A stretch of 12,646 bases of DNA from Bacteroidales bacterium UBA5266. Its GTDB lineage: Bacteria; Bacteroidota; Bacteroidia; Bacteroidales; WCHB1-69. The stretch covers positions 1 to 12,646 of the forward strand of contig DHTG01000034.1 in the NCBI GenBank assembly GCA_002411545.1, read 5' to 3'. Positions within the stretch are counted from its first letter, which is position 1. Every line of letters starts with the position of its first letter. The translations under genes were made by a program, and so were the position numbers. Under the pieces are notes generated by a model, which saw nothing but the letters and a program-made list of their open reading frames with translations, was not told the DNA's origin and searched no databases. Positions 1 to 7,189 of the stretch are shown here, one piece after another.

Positions 1-6
1 ACAAAA

Positions 7-1257
7 ATGAAAAAACAATATGTATTAATAGGACTTTTTTATGTAAGTCTGTTCAGCTTGTTTTCACAACAACAAACCGTTAAGTTAAATTTTAGTGCTA
101 AGATGCAAGACAACACCTGGCAAGCATTAGACAGTGTATGCATCACCAACCAGAGCCGTTCGTGGTCGGTAACGATTCATTATCCGGACACCCTCTTGGA
201 GATGATTAACAGTGTAGGCATCAACGAACCGGTATCGAATGGTTTTGCTTTGATGCAGAACATTCCCAATCCTTTTAAAGGAAGCACCGACCTCAGCTTG
301 TTATTGCCCGCAAGGGAAAGGATTACATTAAAAATGTTTGACTTAAATGGCAGGGAATGTGCTTCTTTATCACAAGAACTGGAGGCCGGCTTGCATTATT
401 TTCACGTATCGGCAGGAGCAGCGCAAATGTATGTATTACAAGTAACAAGTTCATTTGGCAATAAAACGCTTAAAATGTTGGCCCTTGAAGCGGAAGCTTC
501 TTCTTGTATTACTTACAAATGCTTTACTCCTCAGAAAGTTCAGGCATACCGGAAGGCATCAACGGACAAAAAATTTATTAGCAACGACCAAATGGTCTAT
601 ACCGGCTATAGCACCTACGAAGGTGTCGTGCGAAGACACAGCATACACCATATGCATGCCGGAAATGATACCTCCCTTACCTTTATACTGCCCATGGGTT
701 ATAGTGTAGGCGATGTTTACTATGATTCTAAGGGGAAACCGGAAGGAATCGTATGTTGGTTAGCCGACACTGTCCTTAGCATGGCAGGAATAGCATATGG
801 AAATCACGGAAAAATTATTTCCATGGATGAAGGGGTAAGTCTTATGTATTCAACCAATAATTCAGGTTACCCTACGCGCGCCTATGATAGCTTAGACGGA
901 AGAATCAATACGGACATTCATATGAATATCAAACAGGATACTAATTATATGTTTCCCGAACGTCTGGAAGCGGTTAGTTGGTGTACTGATAAAGGAGAAG
1001 GATGGTACTTCCCTGCCAGGTGTGAATTAGCAGCTATTTATGCTATGGTTGTAAAATTAAACACTTCATTGCAAAATGCAGGGGGAACACTTTTCACCGT
1101 TTCTCTTATGCAAGGCCCAAGCTATTGGTCGTCGACCGAAAAAGTACAAATCGGCACCGAAGCCTGTCAGGCATATAGTATTTATTTTCACAACGGGCTG
1201 CTGGGATTGAATCCCGTATATGAAAAACTTCGGGTAAGGGCCATGAAATGGTTTTAA
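7..1257 (+). CDS. Secreted DUF1566/FISUMP-type protein with an internal T9SS sorting-like module
   Basis: A 416-residue exported protein of unknown function. Residues 1-20 form a signal peptide (MKK, then a hydrophobic run ending near LFSQQQ). Residues 22-70 look like the small beta-rich leader seen in related Bacteroidales proteins. Residues 77-160 strongly resemble a type A T9SS C-terminal sorting domain: LMQNIPNPF, then LTLKMFDLNGRE-like strands, an EAGLHYF turn and a final KTLKML strand. Here the module is internal. Residues about 230-416 match the DUF1566/FISUMP pattern: VGDVYYDSKGKPEGIV, HGKIISMDE, EGWYFPARCEL, SYWSSTE and a final LRVRAM. Such domains occur in surface or secreted Bacteroidota proteins, with no known enzymatic role. 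The ATG lies only 6 bases from the window edge, so its promoter is not visible. It converges on the permease gene; the 55-base gap between them holds no convincing terminator. Confidence 0.8.
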   Translation: MKKQYVLIGLFYVSLFSLFSQQQTVKLNFSAKMQDNTWQALDSVCITNQSRSWSVTIHYPDTLLEMINSVGINEPVSNGFALMQNIPNPFKGSTDLSLLLPARERITLKMFDLNGRECASLSQELEAGLHYFHVSAGAAQMYVLQVTSSFGNKTLKMLALEAEASSCITYKCFTPQKVQAYRKASTDKKFISNDQMVYTGYSTYEGVVRRHSIHHMHAGNDTSLTFILPMGYSVGDVYYDSKGKPEGIVCWLADTVLSMAGIAYGNHGKIISMDEGVSLMYSTNNSGYPTRAYDSLDGRINTDIHMNIKQDTNYMFPERLEAVSWCTDKGEGWYFPARCELAAIYAMVVKLNTSLQNAGGTLFTVSLMQGPSYWSSTEKVQIGTEACQAYSIYFHNGLLGLNPVYEKLRVRAMKWF

Positions 1258-1312
1258 ACACGGAATTTTATGTATTTTAATGGATTTGTTTTCGCCAAGG
1301 ATTTTCCATTTA

Positions 1313-2548
1313 TCATCGCAAGCTTGAATGTTTAAATATCCTTTCGGAGATTTTAACAACGGGGATATAAGTTGCCGGGAAGCTAATAATCATTACGGTC
1401 AATAATATAAAAACAATATCTCTCACATAAATCTTTACGGGATAATAATTGAGCATATAGCTTCCGTCGCCGAAATGTATGAGGTGAAAGGTCGTTTGCA
1501 ACCAGCAGAATATTCCTCCGATCATCAATCCGATTATCGCTCCCGTGAAAGTAATCATCATTCCTTCAAGCATAAATACTCTTTTCACAAAAGCATTAGG
1601 GGCTCCTAAGCTATACAATACATTGATGTCTTTTTGCTTGTCGAGTACCAGAATAGCGATCATTCCGATGATATTGAACGATGCTACTAACAGGATAAAG
1701 GTAAGGATGAGATAAATGGCTGTTTTTTCAGCTTGCATCACTTTGTATAAGTCTTCCTCCTGTTGATAGGCATCCTTGACGTAAAAGTCGGGTCCAAGCA
1801 CCTCTTTTATTTTTCCGATGCTTGCTTTTACGGAAGCCTTGGGATCAACAGCGATTTCCAGGGACGTTATTTGATTGGTATACTGCATCAAATCGCGGGC
1901 AAAAGCAATAGGAACAAACACATAGGAAGCATCGTATTCCGTTCCCGAGACAAAAAAACCATAAGGAGTAATGCGACGAATATTAATGTTTTGTGTCGGA
2001 TTAGCCAGATTTGTTTTCTTATGCCTATTGGGGTAATAAACACTCAATGAATTATTAAACATAGACGACACGGCACAATTGAGGCGAGAGGCGACCCCCG
2101 ATCCCAAAATGGCGGCATGCATAGGACCCGATGCCAATAAAAAGCTACCGGCATACACCATGGTGTCGAGTCGTTTCAAGCGGTAATAATCGGGAGCTAC
2201 CCCTTTTATCTTACCGATAAACTGTCTGTCTTTGTAAGCGAAAACAGCCACATCCGTCAATACTTCCGACACATAATCCACTCCTTCAATGTCGTGGATG
2301 TTTTGCAGCACTTTATCGCTGAGCACAAAAGTTTTGCCTTTTTTGGGTGTGATTTCTATATCGGCATGAAAGGTATTGAAATTATGCGATACATAATTTT
2401 GCAAACCATTGAAGATGGATAGGATAATAAATAAAGCCCCTGTACATACCACGACACTTAACAAAGAAATCAGCGAAATTACATGGATAATGCTATGCGA
2501 TTTCTTGGCAAAAAGATAGCGAAATGCGATAAAAAAAGCGGCTTTCAC
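1313..2548 (-). CDS. FtsX-like / LolC-LolE family ABC transporter permease
   Basis: A 411-residue inner-membrane permease of the MacB/FtsX superfamily, nearest in layout to the lipoprotein-releasing LolC/LolE proteins. The N-terminus FIAFRYLFAKK is typical of that group. One membrane helix (about 23-46) precedes a large periplasmic domain (about 47-275). Three helices follow at about 276-302, 328-351 and 376-398, with LYSLGAPNAFVKRVFMLEG in the loop, which is the characteristic FtsX motif region. The start codon is GTG, and its bases overlap the rbfA stop as GTGA, so translation is probably coupled to rbfA. The GTG start fits the family N-terminus. No ATPase gene (LolD type) is present in the window, so the partner must be encoded elsewhere. 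A lipoprotein-export role is inferred from the family; another substrate is possible. Confidence 0.85.
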   Translation of the reverse strand: MKAAFFIAFRYLFAKKSHSIIHVISLISLLSVVVCTGALFIILSIFNGLQNYVSHNFNTFHADIEITPKKGKTFVLSDKVLQNIHDIEGVDYVSEVLTDVAVFAYKDRQFIGKIKGVAPDYYRLKRLDTMVYAGSFLLASGPMHAAILGSGVASRLNCAVSSMFNNSLSVYYPNRHKKTNLANPTQNINIRRITPYGFFVSGTEYDASYVFVPIAFARDLMQYTNQITSLEIAVDPKASVKASIGKIKEVLGPDFYVKDAYQQEEDLYKVMQAEKTAIYLILTFILLVASFNIIGMIAILVLDKQKDINVLYSLGAPNAFVKRVFMLEGMMITFTGAIIGLMIGGIFCWLQTTFHLIHFGDGSYMLNYYPVKIYVRDIVFILLTVMIISFPATYIPVVKISERIFKHSSLR

Positions 2549-2883
2549 TGTTTTAATAAATGCTCAATGTTTTCAATATAATCCAATGTATCATCCAAGA
2601 TAAAGCTTATTTCAGGTACAATACGCAATTGATGTTTAATGCGTTGTCCGAGTTTATAACGGATTTCTTTGTTTTTTTCTTCTATTCTGTCTAAAACCTC
2701 TTGCTTGTCATTGGTCGCAAATATACTGAGGTAAATGCGGGCAATAGCTAAATCTTTGCTCACTTTCACCTCCGTAACGGTAATTAAACCTTGTTTATCG
2801 ATTAAATGAGGTTCGGTTTGAAATATTTCGGCAATTTCTTTTTGCAAGAGTCGGGCTACTTTCAGTTGTCGTTTTGTTTCCAT
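2545..2883 (-). CDS. rbfA: 30S ribosome-binding factor RbfA
   Basis: A 112-residue protein matching RbfA, the small KH-fold factor that binds the maturing 30S subunit and helps process the 5' end of 16S rRNA, including during cold adaptation. Recognisable parts are the N-terminal helix RQLKVARLLQKEIAEIF (6-21), the strand GLITVTEVKVSKDLAIARIYLS (32-53) and the C-terminal LRIVPEISFILDDTLDY (86-102). The length is normal for the family without a C-terminal extension. Its stop overlaps the start of the permease gene, a pairing I recall as common in Bacteroidales. No TAnnTTTG promoter box is visible in the 127 bases between it and sufD, so it may be read from the sufD promoter. Confidence 0.93.
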   Translation of the reverse strand: METKRQLKVARLLQKEIAEIFQTEPHLIDKQGLITVTEVKVSKDLAIARIYLSIFATNDKQEVLDRIEEKNKEIRYKLGQRIKHQLRIVPEISFILDDTLDYIENIEHLLKQ

Positions 2884-3010
2884 GAGAGCGGGTATTTTTA
2901 GTATTTCTAAAACATTAACGCAGATTTTTTCTTTTTATGCTATGTCGTTTGCTAAACGTGCCTGCCATGAACAAGCTCGGGGCATAGGAAACTCTTTCTA
3001 TGATTTTTAT

Positions 3011-4405
3011 TTAGGCTTGTAAATCGGGAAGTTCTATTTCAAAACTGATGTTTTTCTTGTCGCATGCTTGCATGCAATTTTTACAAGAAATGATTTCGCC
3101 GGTCAGACGTTTTCTCACCAATCGTTCGGTTCGTTCGCTCAAGGCTTCGATATTTATTTTATCTACCACTTCACCGGCAAAAGCATGCATCAACAGTATG
3201 CGCGCATTGGTAGTACAGATTCCGCGGGAACGCAAATAAAACATGGCTTCCTCATCCAATTGTCCGACCGTAGAACCATGGCTGCATTTCACATCATCGG
3301 CATAAATTTCAAGAAAGGGTTTCGACAACACATCGGCTTCGTCGGTTAGGAGGATGTTGCGATTCGTTTGATGGGCTTCGGTCTTTTGGGCATCCTTTTC
3401 CACCAATACATGTCCGATAAACTTTGCTTTGGCTTTGTCATCCAATATACCCTTATACAATTGATTGCTTTTACAATCAGGAGCATGATGTTTGATAAAC
3501 AAACAATTACTTATATCTTGATTCTTATCGACCAAATACAATCCATTGGTATTGACCTCCGCTTTGGGTTCGTTCAAACTTACGGCGATGGTATTGTGAA
3601 CCATTCCCCCGTTAAATACGGTCGTATTGGTATTGACTTTGCTGGCCCCTTGTTGTTGAATCAACAAATGATTGATCAAGGTAGACTGATTGTCTTTATT
3701 TTCCAATTTATAATAATCGCAATGGGAATCCTTCCCCACATAGATCTCGGTAACAGTATTGATCAGGGTTTCCTTGCATTCCAGGGAATCGTCGCAATGC
3801 ACAATTTGAACGGAAGCATTCTCGCCCAAACAAATCAGGTTGCGGGGTTGAATAAATAAATGTTGATCGGAGTTGACAATATACACAATTTGAATCGGTC
3901 TTTTCACATGGATATGATCGGGGATATAGGCAAAGAATCCATCTTGCCATAAGGCTTGATTCGTATCGATCAGTCCGTTGCTGATTTCTTTGTTTTTAGC
4001 GAGATAGGTGGCTACAAGTTCGGGATATTGCAGAATGGCTTCGCGCAAGCTACCCACGAGGATGCCATTGGGAAATAGGGTTAAGGGTGCCTGTTTATGC
4101 ACATACCAACCATTTAAAAAGGTAAACATATCGGCATGGATATCTTCGGTGGCACATTGAAAATAGTTTTCAACCGGCTGATATTCATTAGGCTCTGTCT
4201 GTATACTGTATTTTTTATTTTGGACGATAAAATCCCATTTCATTTCCCGCCACATTTCGTTATCTCTTTCGGGAACCCCTTGTCGATAAAATTGCTCTAC
4301 CGCTTCTTTACGAAGCGCTTTGAAATAGGGATTAGAGCCGTTACTTATCGTATAGCTTGTCAAGAAATCGGAAAAAAATCGATTAATGTCTTCTAATTGT
4401 GTCAT
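3011..4405 (-). CDS. sufD: Fe-S cluster assembly protein SufD
   Basis: A 464-residue cytoplasmic scaffold component of the SUF iron-sulfur assembly system, which normally works as the SufBC2D complex. The C-terminal core is diagnostic: KTEAHQTNRNILL (341-353), PFLEIYADDVKCSHGSTVGQ (363-382) with C374 and H376 in the conserved CSHG, then FYLRSRGI (389-396). The N-terminal helical region (1-60) and the beta-helix middle are as expected for SufD rather than SufB. The tail ends in a cysteine cluster, C441-x2-C444-x3-C448, which I believe occurs in some Bacteroidota SufD proteins. The usual partners sufB, sufC and sufS are absent on both sides: thiL lies divergently upstream and rbfA is downstream. 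The start ATG is preceded by a plausible promoter -7 box at 4439-4446. Confidence 0.92.
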   Translation of the reverse strand: MTQLEDINRFFSDFLTSYTISNGSNPYFKALRKEAVEQFYRQGVPERDNEMWREMKWDFIVQNKKYSIQTEPNEYQPVENYFQCATEDIHADMFTFLNGWYVHKQAPLTLFPNGILVGSLREAILQYPELVATYLAKNKEISNGLIDTNQALWQDGFFAYIPDHIHVKRPIQIVYIVNSDQHLFIQPRNLICLGENASVQIVHCDDSLECKETLINTVTEIYVGKDSHCDYYKLENKDNQSTLINHLLIQQQGASKVNTNTTVFNGGMVHNTIAVSLNEPKAEVNTNGLYLVDKNQDISNCLFIKHHAPDCKSNQLYKGILDDKAKAKFIGHVLVEKDAQKTEAHQTNRNILLTDEADVLSKPFLEIYADDVKCSHGSTVGQLDEEAMFYLRSRGICTTNARILLMHAFAGEVVDKINIEALSERTERLVRKRLTGEIISCKNCMQACDKKNISFEIELPDLQA

Positions 4406-4438
4406 ACATATTTAAGTATAAAAACCGTTTTGTAAGTG

Positions 4439-4446
4439 CAAAGGTA
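4439..4446 (-). promoter_or_regulatory. Bacteroidota-type promoter -7 box for sufD
   Basis: On the minus strand this reads TACCTTTG, a full match to the TAnnTTTG -7 element used by the primary sigma factor of Bacteroidota. It lies 33 bases before the sufD ATG, so the leader would be under 30 bases. No good TTTG -33 element is seen at the usual spacing, so the call rests on the -7 box and its position. Confidence 0.55.
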
Positions 4447-4503
4447 CACAAATTTGATTTTACAGTTTTATAAAAAAATTAAATTCAAGAAAAAAACAGG
4501 GTC

Positions 4504-4536
4504 TTTGCCTGTATTTTAAAAAAAACACTACCTTTG
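4504..4536 (+). promoter_or_regulatory. Bacteroidota-type promoter for thiL-dacB
   Basis: TTTG at 4504-4507 is followed after 21 bases by TACCTTTG at 4529-4536. This matches the Bacteroidota consensus TTTG-N19-21-TAnnTTTG in both boxes and in spacing. Transcription would start near 4541-4543, giving a leader of under 20 bases before the thiL ATG at 4559. The surrounding DNA is very A-rich. Confidence 0.75.
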
Positions 4537-4558
4537 CAGTAAATAAAAAATATTGTTT

Positions 4559-5605
4559 ATGATTGAGAATGCGACTAAAACTCCACTATCTGAATACGGA
4601 GAATTCGGTTTGATTGACTTGCTTACCAAAAACATTCAACTCAAAAATCCATCGACTATTTTAGGAGTAGGCGACGATGCTGCCATTATCCAAGCCGGCG
4701 ATCGTCAACAACTCGTATCGAAAGACCTTTTGATAGAAGGGGTGCATTTCGACATAAGATATTATCCATTAAAACATTTAGGGTATAAAGCCATTGCTGT
4801 TAATCTTTCGGATATTGCGGCCATGAACGCCAAACCCGAACAAATTTTGGTAGGTATTGCCGCATCGAGTCGCTATACCGTTGAAGCCCTTGAAGAAATC
4901 TATGCCGGCATGTATCTCTGTTGCGAACATTACGGCGTCGATTTAGTGGGTGGCGACACCACCTCAAGTTTGAGCGGACTCTGTATCAGCATAACGGTAC
5001 TAGGCTATGCCAAAGCCGAGAAAATAGTACGCCGTAGTACCGCACAAACCAACGATTTGATTTGTGTTTCGGGCGACTTAGGCGGTGCCTATATGGGATT
5101 GATGGTTTTGGAAAGAGAAAAAGAAGTGTTCCTAAAAGACCCCAAAGCCCAACCCGACTTGGAAGGATTTGATTATATTTTGCAACGTCAATTAAAACCC
5201 AGCCCTCGCTTCGACATTGTCGATCTACTCGAAGAAAACAATATATTGCCTACCGCCATGATTGATATTTCCGACGGATTGGCCTCCGAAATATTGCATA
5301 TCTGCAAACAATCCCATAAGGGATGTACCCTCTACGAAGATAAAATTCCTATCGATATACAAACCAACGACACGGCTATGGATTTCTCCTTGATACCCAC
5401 AACCATTGCACTTAACGGCGGCGAAGATTATGAATTGCTGTTTACCGTCAAGCAAAGCGATTATGAAAAAATCAAAACAATCAAAGACATTAGCGTTATC
5501 GGACATATGAACGACGAGAAAGAAGGCTGCTATTTGATTACCAATGATAAAAAAAGCATTCCTCTCAAAGCGCAAGGATGGGATGCTTATATAAAAAGAC
5601 CCTAA
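4559..5605 (+). CDS. thiL: Thiamine-monophosphate kinase ThiL
   Basis: A 348-residue cytoplasmic kinase that phosphorylates thiamine monophosphate to the cofactor thiamine diphosphate using ATP; it belongs to the PurM/AIR synthase-like superfamily. Landmarks are EFGLIDLL (15-22), the GVGDDAA nucleotide and Mg-binding motif (36-42), LSDIAAMNAKP (83-93), VGGDTT (130-135), MIDISDGLASE (234-244) and NGGEDYELLF (286-295). Length is typical. An in-frame TTG lies two codons upstream at 4553, but the ATG at 4559 is preferred because it is a standard start and still leaves a short leader from the promoter at 4504-4536. dacB begins 7 bases after the stop, so the two are probably co-transcribed. No other thiamine gene is nearby. 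Confidence 0.93.
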   Translation: MIENATKTPLSEYGEFGLIDLLTKNIQLKNPSTILGVGDDAAIIQAGDRQQLVSKDLLIEGVHFDIRYYPLKHLGYKAIAVNLSDIAAMNAKPEQILVGIAASSRYTVEALEEIYAGMYLCCEHYGVDLVGGDTTSSLSGLCISITVLGYAKAEKIVRRSTAQTNDLICVSGDLGGAYMGLMVLEREKEVFLKDPKAQPDLEGFDYILQRQLKPSPRFDIVDLLEENNILPTAMIDISDGLASEILHICKQSHKGCTLYEDKIPIDIQTNDTAMDFSLIPTTIALNGGEDYELLFTVKQSDYEKIKTIKDISVIGHMNDEKEGCYLITNDKKSIPLKAQGWDAYIKRP

Positions 5606-5612
5606 GCAACCG

Positions 5613-7046
5613 ATGAAAAAAGCAATCTGTTTTATCCTTGCATTTGTCTTGCTGAGCAGTTATGCCCAAAGCTTTTCCGAAAAAATAAACGCAGCCGTCG
5701 AAGCATTTGTTAAGGATACCGACCTGAATGCTGCATGGATAGGCATTTGCGTTAAAGACCTTCGCAACAATCAGCTCATCGTTGATTACAATGCCAAAAA
5801 GAACTTTGTACCGGCTTCTTTGCAAAAAATACCTCTAAGCATAACTGCGATCGAAAACTTGGGAATGAACTACACCTTCAAGACCTATTTATTGAGTACG
5901 GGAACGATAGAAAACCATGTACTTAACGGCAATCTATATATCAAAGGAGGCGGTGATCCGAGCTTAGGGAGTGTGCGCTTTGCTCAAACCCACCCCGATA
6001 CAATATTAAACAGATGGGTACAAGCCATCCAAGCAAAAGGCATTGAACGCATCAACGGAAATATATATATAGATGCCTGTATTTTTGACCCCTACCCTCA
6101 ACACGACAGCTGGATGTGGGGCGATATCGGCAATTATTACGGTGCCGGCATCAAAGGTTTATCCTGGCACGAAAATATGTTTGTCATCACCCTGCAAGCG
6201 GCCGATAGCGTAGGTAAAAAAAACAGTATCCTGAGCATCTACCCTCCCCTACCTCCTCATTATGTAATCGACAATCAATCCATAAGCATTCGAAAAGGCA
6301 GCGAATCGTATATCAGCGTCTACGGCGATGCCTATGCTGAATTCCGTCAGATACGCGGAGGCATGGCCTTGGACAAAAAAAACATGACGGTCAAAGCAGC
6401 CTTACCCCTGCCGGAATACGTCTGTGCCTGGAGTTTCAAAAACTACTTGCAAAAAGAAGGAATACTCATAGGAGATACTATCTATAACATTCAGATGGAT
6501 ACACTTACCATACAAAGCGACACCTTGTATATGCATGCATCGCCCCCGTTATTAAGCCTCCTGCATCAAATCAACAAAAACAGCAACAATGTATATGCCG
6601 AAGCCGTCCTTAAATGTTTAGGCAAAGGCTTCTATGCCAACGGAATCGCCACTATAAAGGCCAAATTAAAAAGCATAGGCCTAACCATTGAAAACATAAA
6701 CATAGCCGATGGCAGCGGTTTATCTACCATAAATTTCATCTCACCCCTCGCTTTGTGTGATTTGCTTTCTTATGTCGCCACAAAAAATTATTATCCTCCA
6801 TTCATTGAAACCTTATCCGAAGCCGGAGCCTCCGGTACACTGCGCCATATGTTAAAACAAAAACCTAAAGACAGCCATCTGTATGCCAAAAGCGGAAGCA
6901 TGAGCGGAGTAAGAGCATATGCAGGCTATGTGCTGCATTCCAACGGAAACAGCTATTGTTTTACCATCATAGTCAATCATTTTACGTGTGAATCATCGCT
7001 GGTGAAAACTAAAATTGAACATTTAATGCTTTCGCTCATAGAATAA
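5613..7046 (+). CDS. dacB: PBP4-type D-alanyl-D-alanine carboxypeptidase/endopeptidase (peptidase S13)
   Basis: A 477-residue exported peptidoglycan hydrolase. It is expected to remove terminal D-Ala from stem peptides and/or cut D-Ala-mDAP cross-links in the periplasm. The signal peptide (1-19) ends near SYAQS. The three penicillin-binding active-site motifs are present: S69-L-Q-K72 (catalytic serine and lysine), S324-N-N and K426-S-G. The S13-type DGSGLS (366-371) is also visible. The stretch between motifs 1 and 2 is about 250 residues, as expected for PBP4 proteins, which carry inserted domains there. It begins 7 bases after thiL, and the next gene has its own promoter-like box, so it is likely the end of a two-gene operon. 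The motif set makes an active enzyme likely. Confidence 0.92.
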   Translation: MKKAICFILAFVLLSSYAQSFSEKINAAVEAFVKDTDLNAAWIGICVKDLRNNQLIVDYNAKKNFVPASLQKIPLSITAIENLGMNYTFKTYLLSTGTIENHVLNGNLYIKGGGDPSLGSVRFAQTHPDTILNRWVQAIQAKGIERINGNIYIDACIFDPYPQHDSWMWGDIGNYYGAGIKGLSWHENMFVITLQAADSVGKKNSILSIYPPLPPHYVIDNQSISIRKGSESYISVYGDAYAEFRQIRGGMALDKKNMTVKAALPLPEYVCAWSFKNYLQKEGILIGDTIYNIQMDTLTIQSDTLYMHASPPLLSLLHQINKNSNNVYAEAVLKCLGKGFYANGIATIKAKLKSIGLTIENINIADGSGLSTINFISPLALCDLLSYVATKNYYPPFIETLSEAGASGTLRHMLKQKPKDSHLYAKSGSMSGVRAYAGYVLHSNGNSYCFTIIVNHFTCESSLVKTKIEHLMLSLIE

Positions 7047-7145
7047 TTTATCGTCCCACGATCACAGACAAAACCATTCGGCATTCAAACAAACTACACT
7101 TCATTTAATTCCTGTTTAGGTGTTTTTTCCTACGAAAGTTTTGAT

Positions 7146-7153
7146 TATTTTTG
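7146..7153 (+). promoter_or_regulatory. Promoter -7 box before the serine hydrolase gene
   Basis: TATTTTTG matches TAnnTTTG. A weak TTTT (7123-7126) stands 19 bases upstream in place of the -33 TTTG. Transcription would begin near 7158-7160, downstream of the possible TTG start at 7151. This favours the ATG at 7190 as the true start. The rest of the 7047-7189 gap shows no gene, only a small 5-bp-stem hairpin at 7050-7062 with no T-run. Confidence 0.5.
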
Positions 7154-7189
7154 CATAAAAATTTTTATTATAAAACATTGAATATAGGC

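Noticed and set aside
1279..1310. Inverted repeat AATGGA ... TCCATT in the convergent gap after the first gene
   Set aside because: Six-base arms with a 20-base loop; not a credible bidirectional terminator.
2946..2958. Perfect short inverted repeat CGTTT-GCT-AAACG
   Set aside because: Five-base arms are expected by chance in AT-rich DNA, with no T-run and no known operator match.
2983..3002. Stem-loop downstream of sufD (CATAG-x-AAA / TTTCTATG)
   Set aside because: The stem has a bulge and is AU-rich, and on the minus strand it is not followed by a T-run, so it does not qualify as an intrinsic terminator.
2884..3010. Possible small gene between rbfA and sufD on the minus strand, for example a basic 17-codon frame (MAGTFSKRH start)
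   Set aside because: Too short to support from sequence alone, no ribosome-binding or promoter signal, and I recognise no family.
3368..3859. 163-residue frame antisense to sufD
   Set aside because: It lies entirely within the strongly conserved sufD gene and its translation resembles no protein family; a shadow frame.
7050..7062. Hairpin ATCGT-CCC-ACGAT after the dacB stop
   Set aside because: A five-base stem without a following T-run is too weak to call a terminator, though its location is suggestive.
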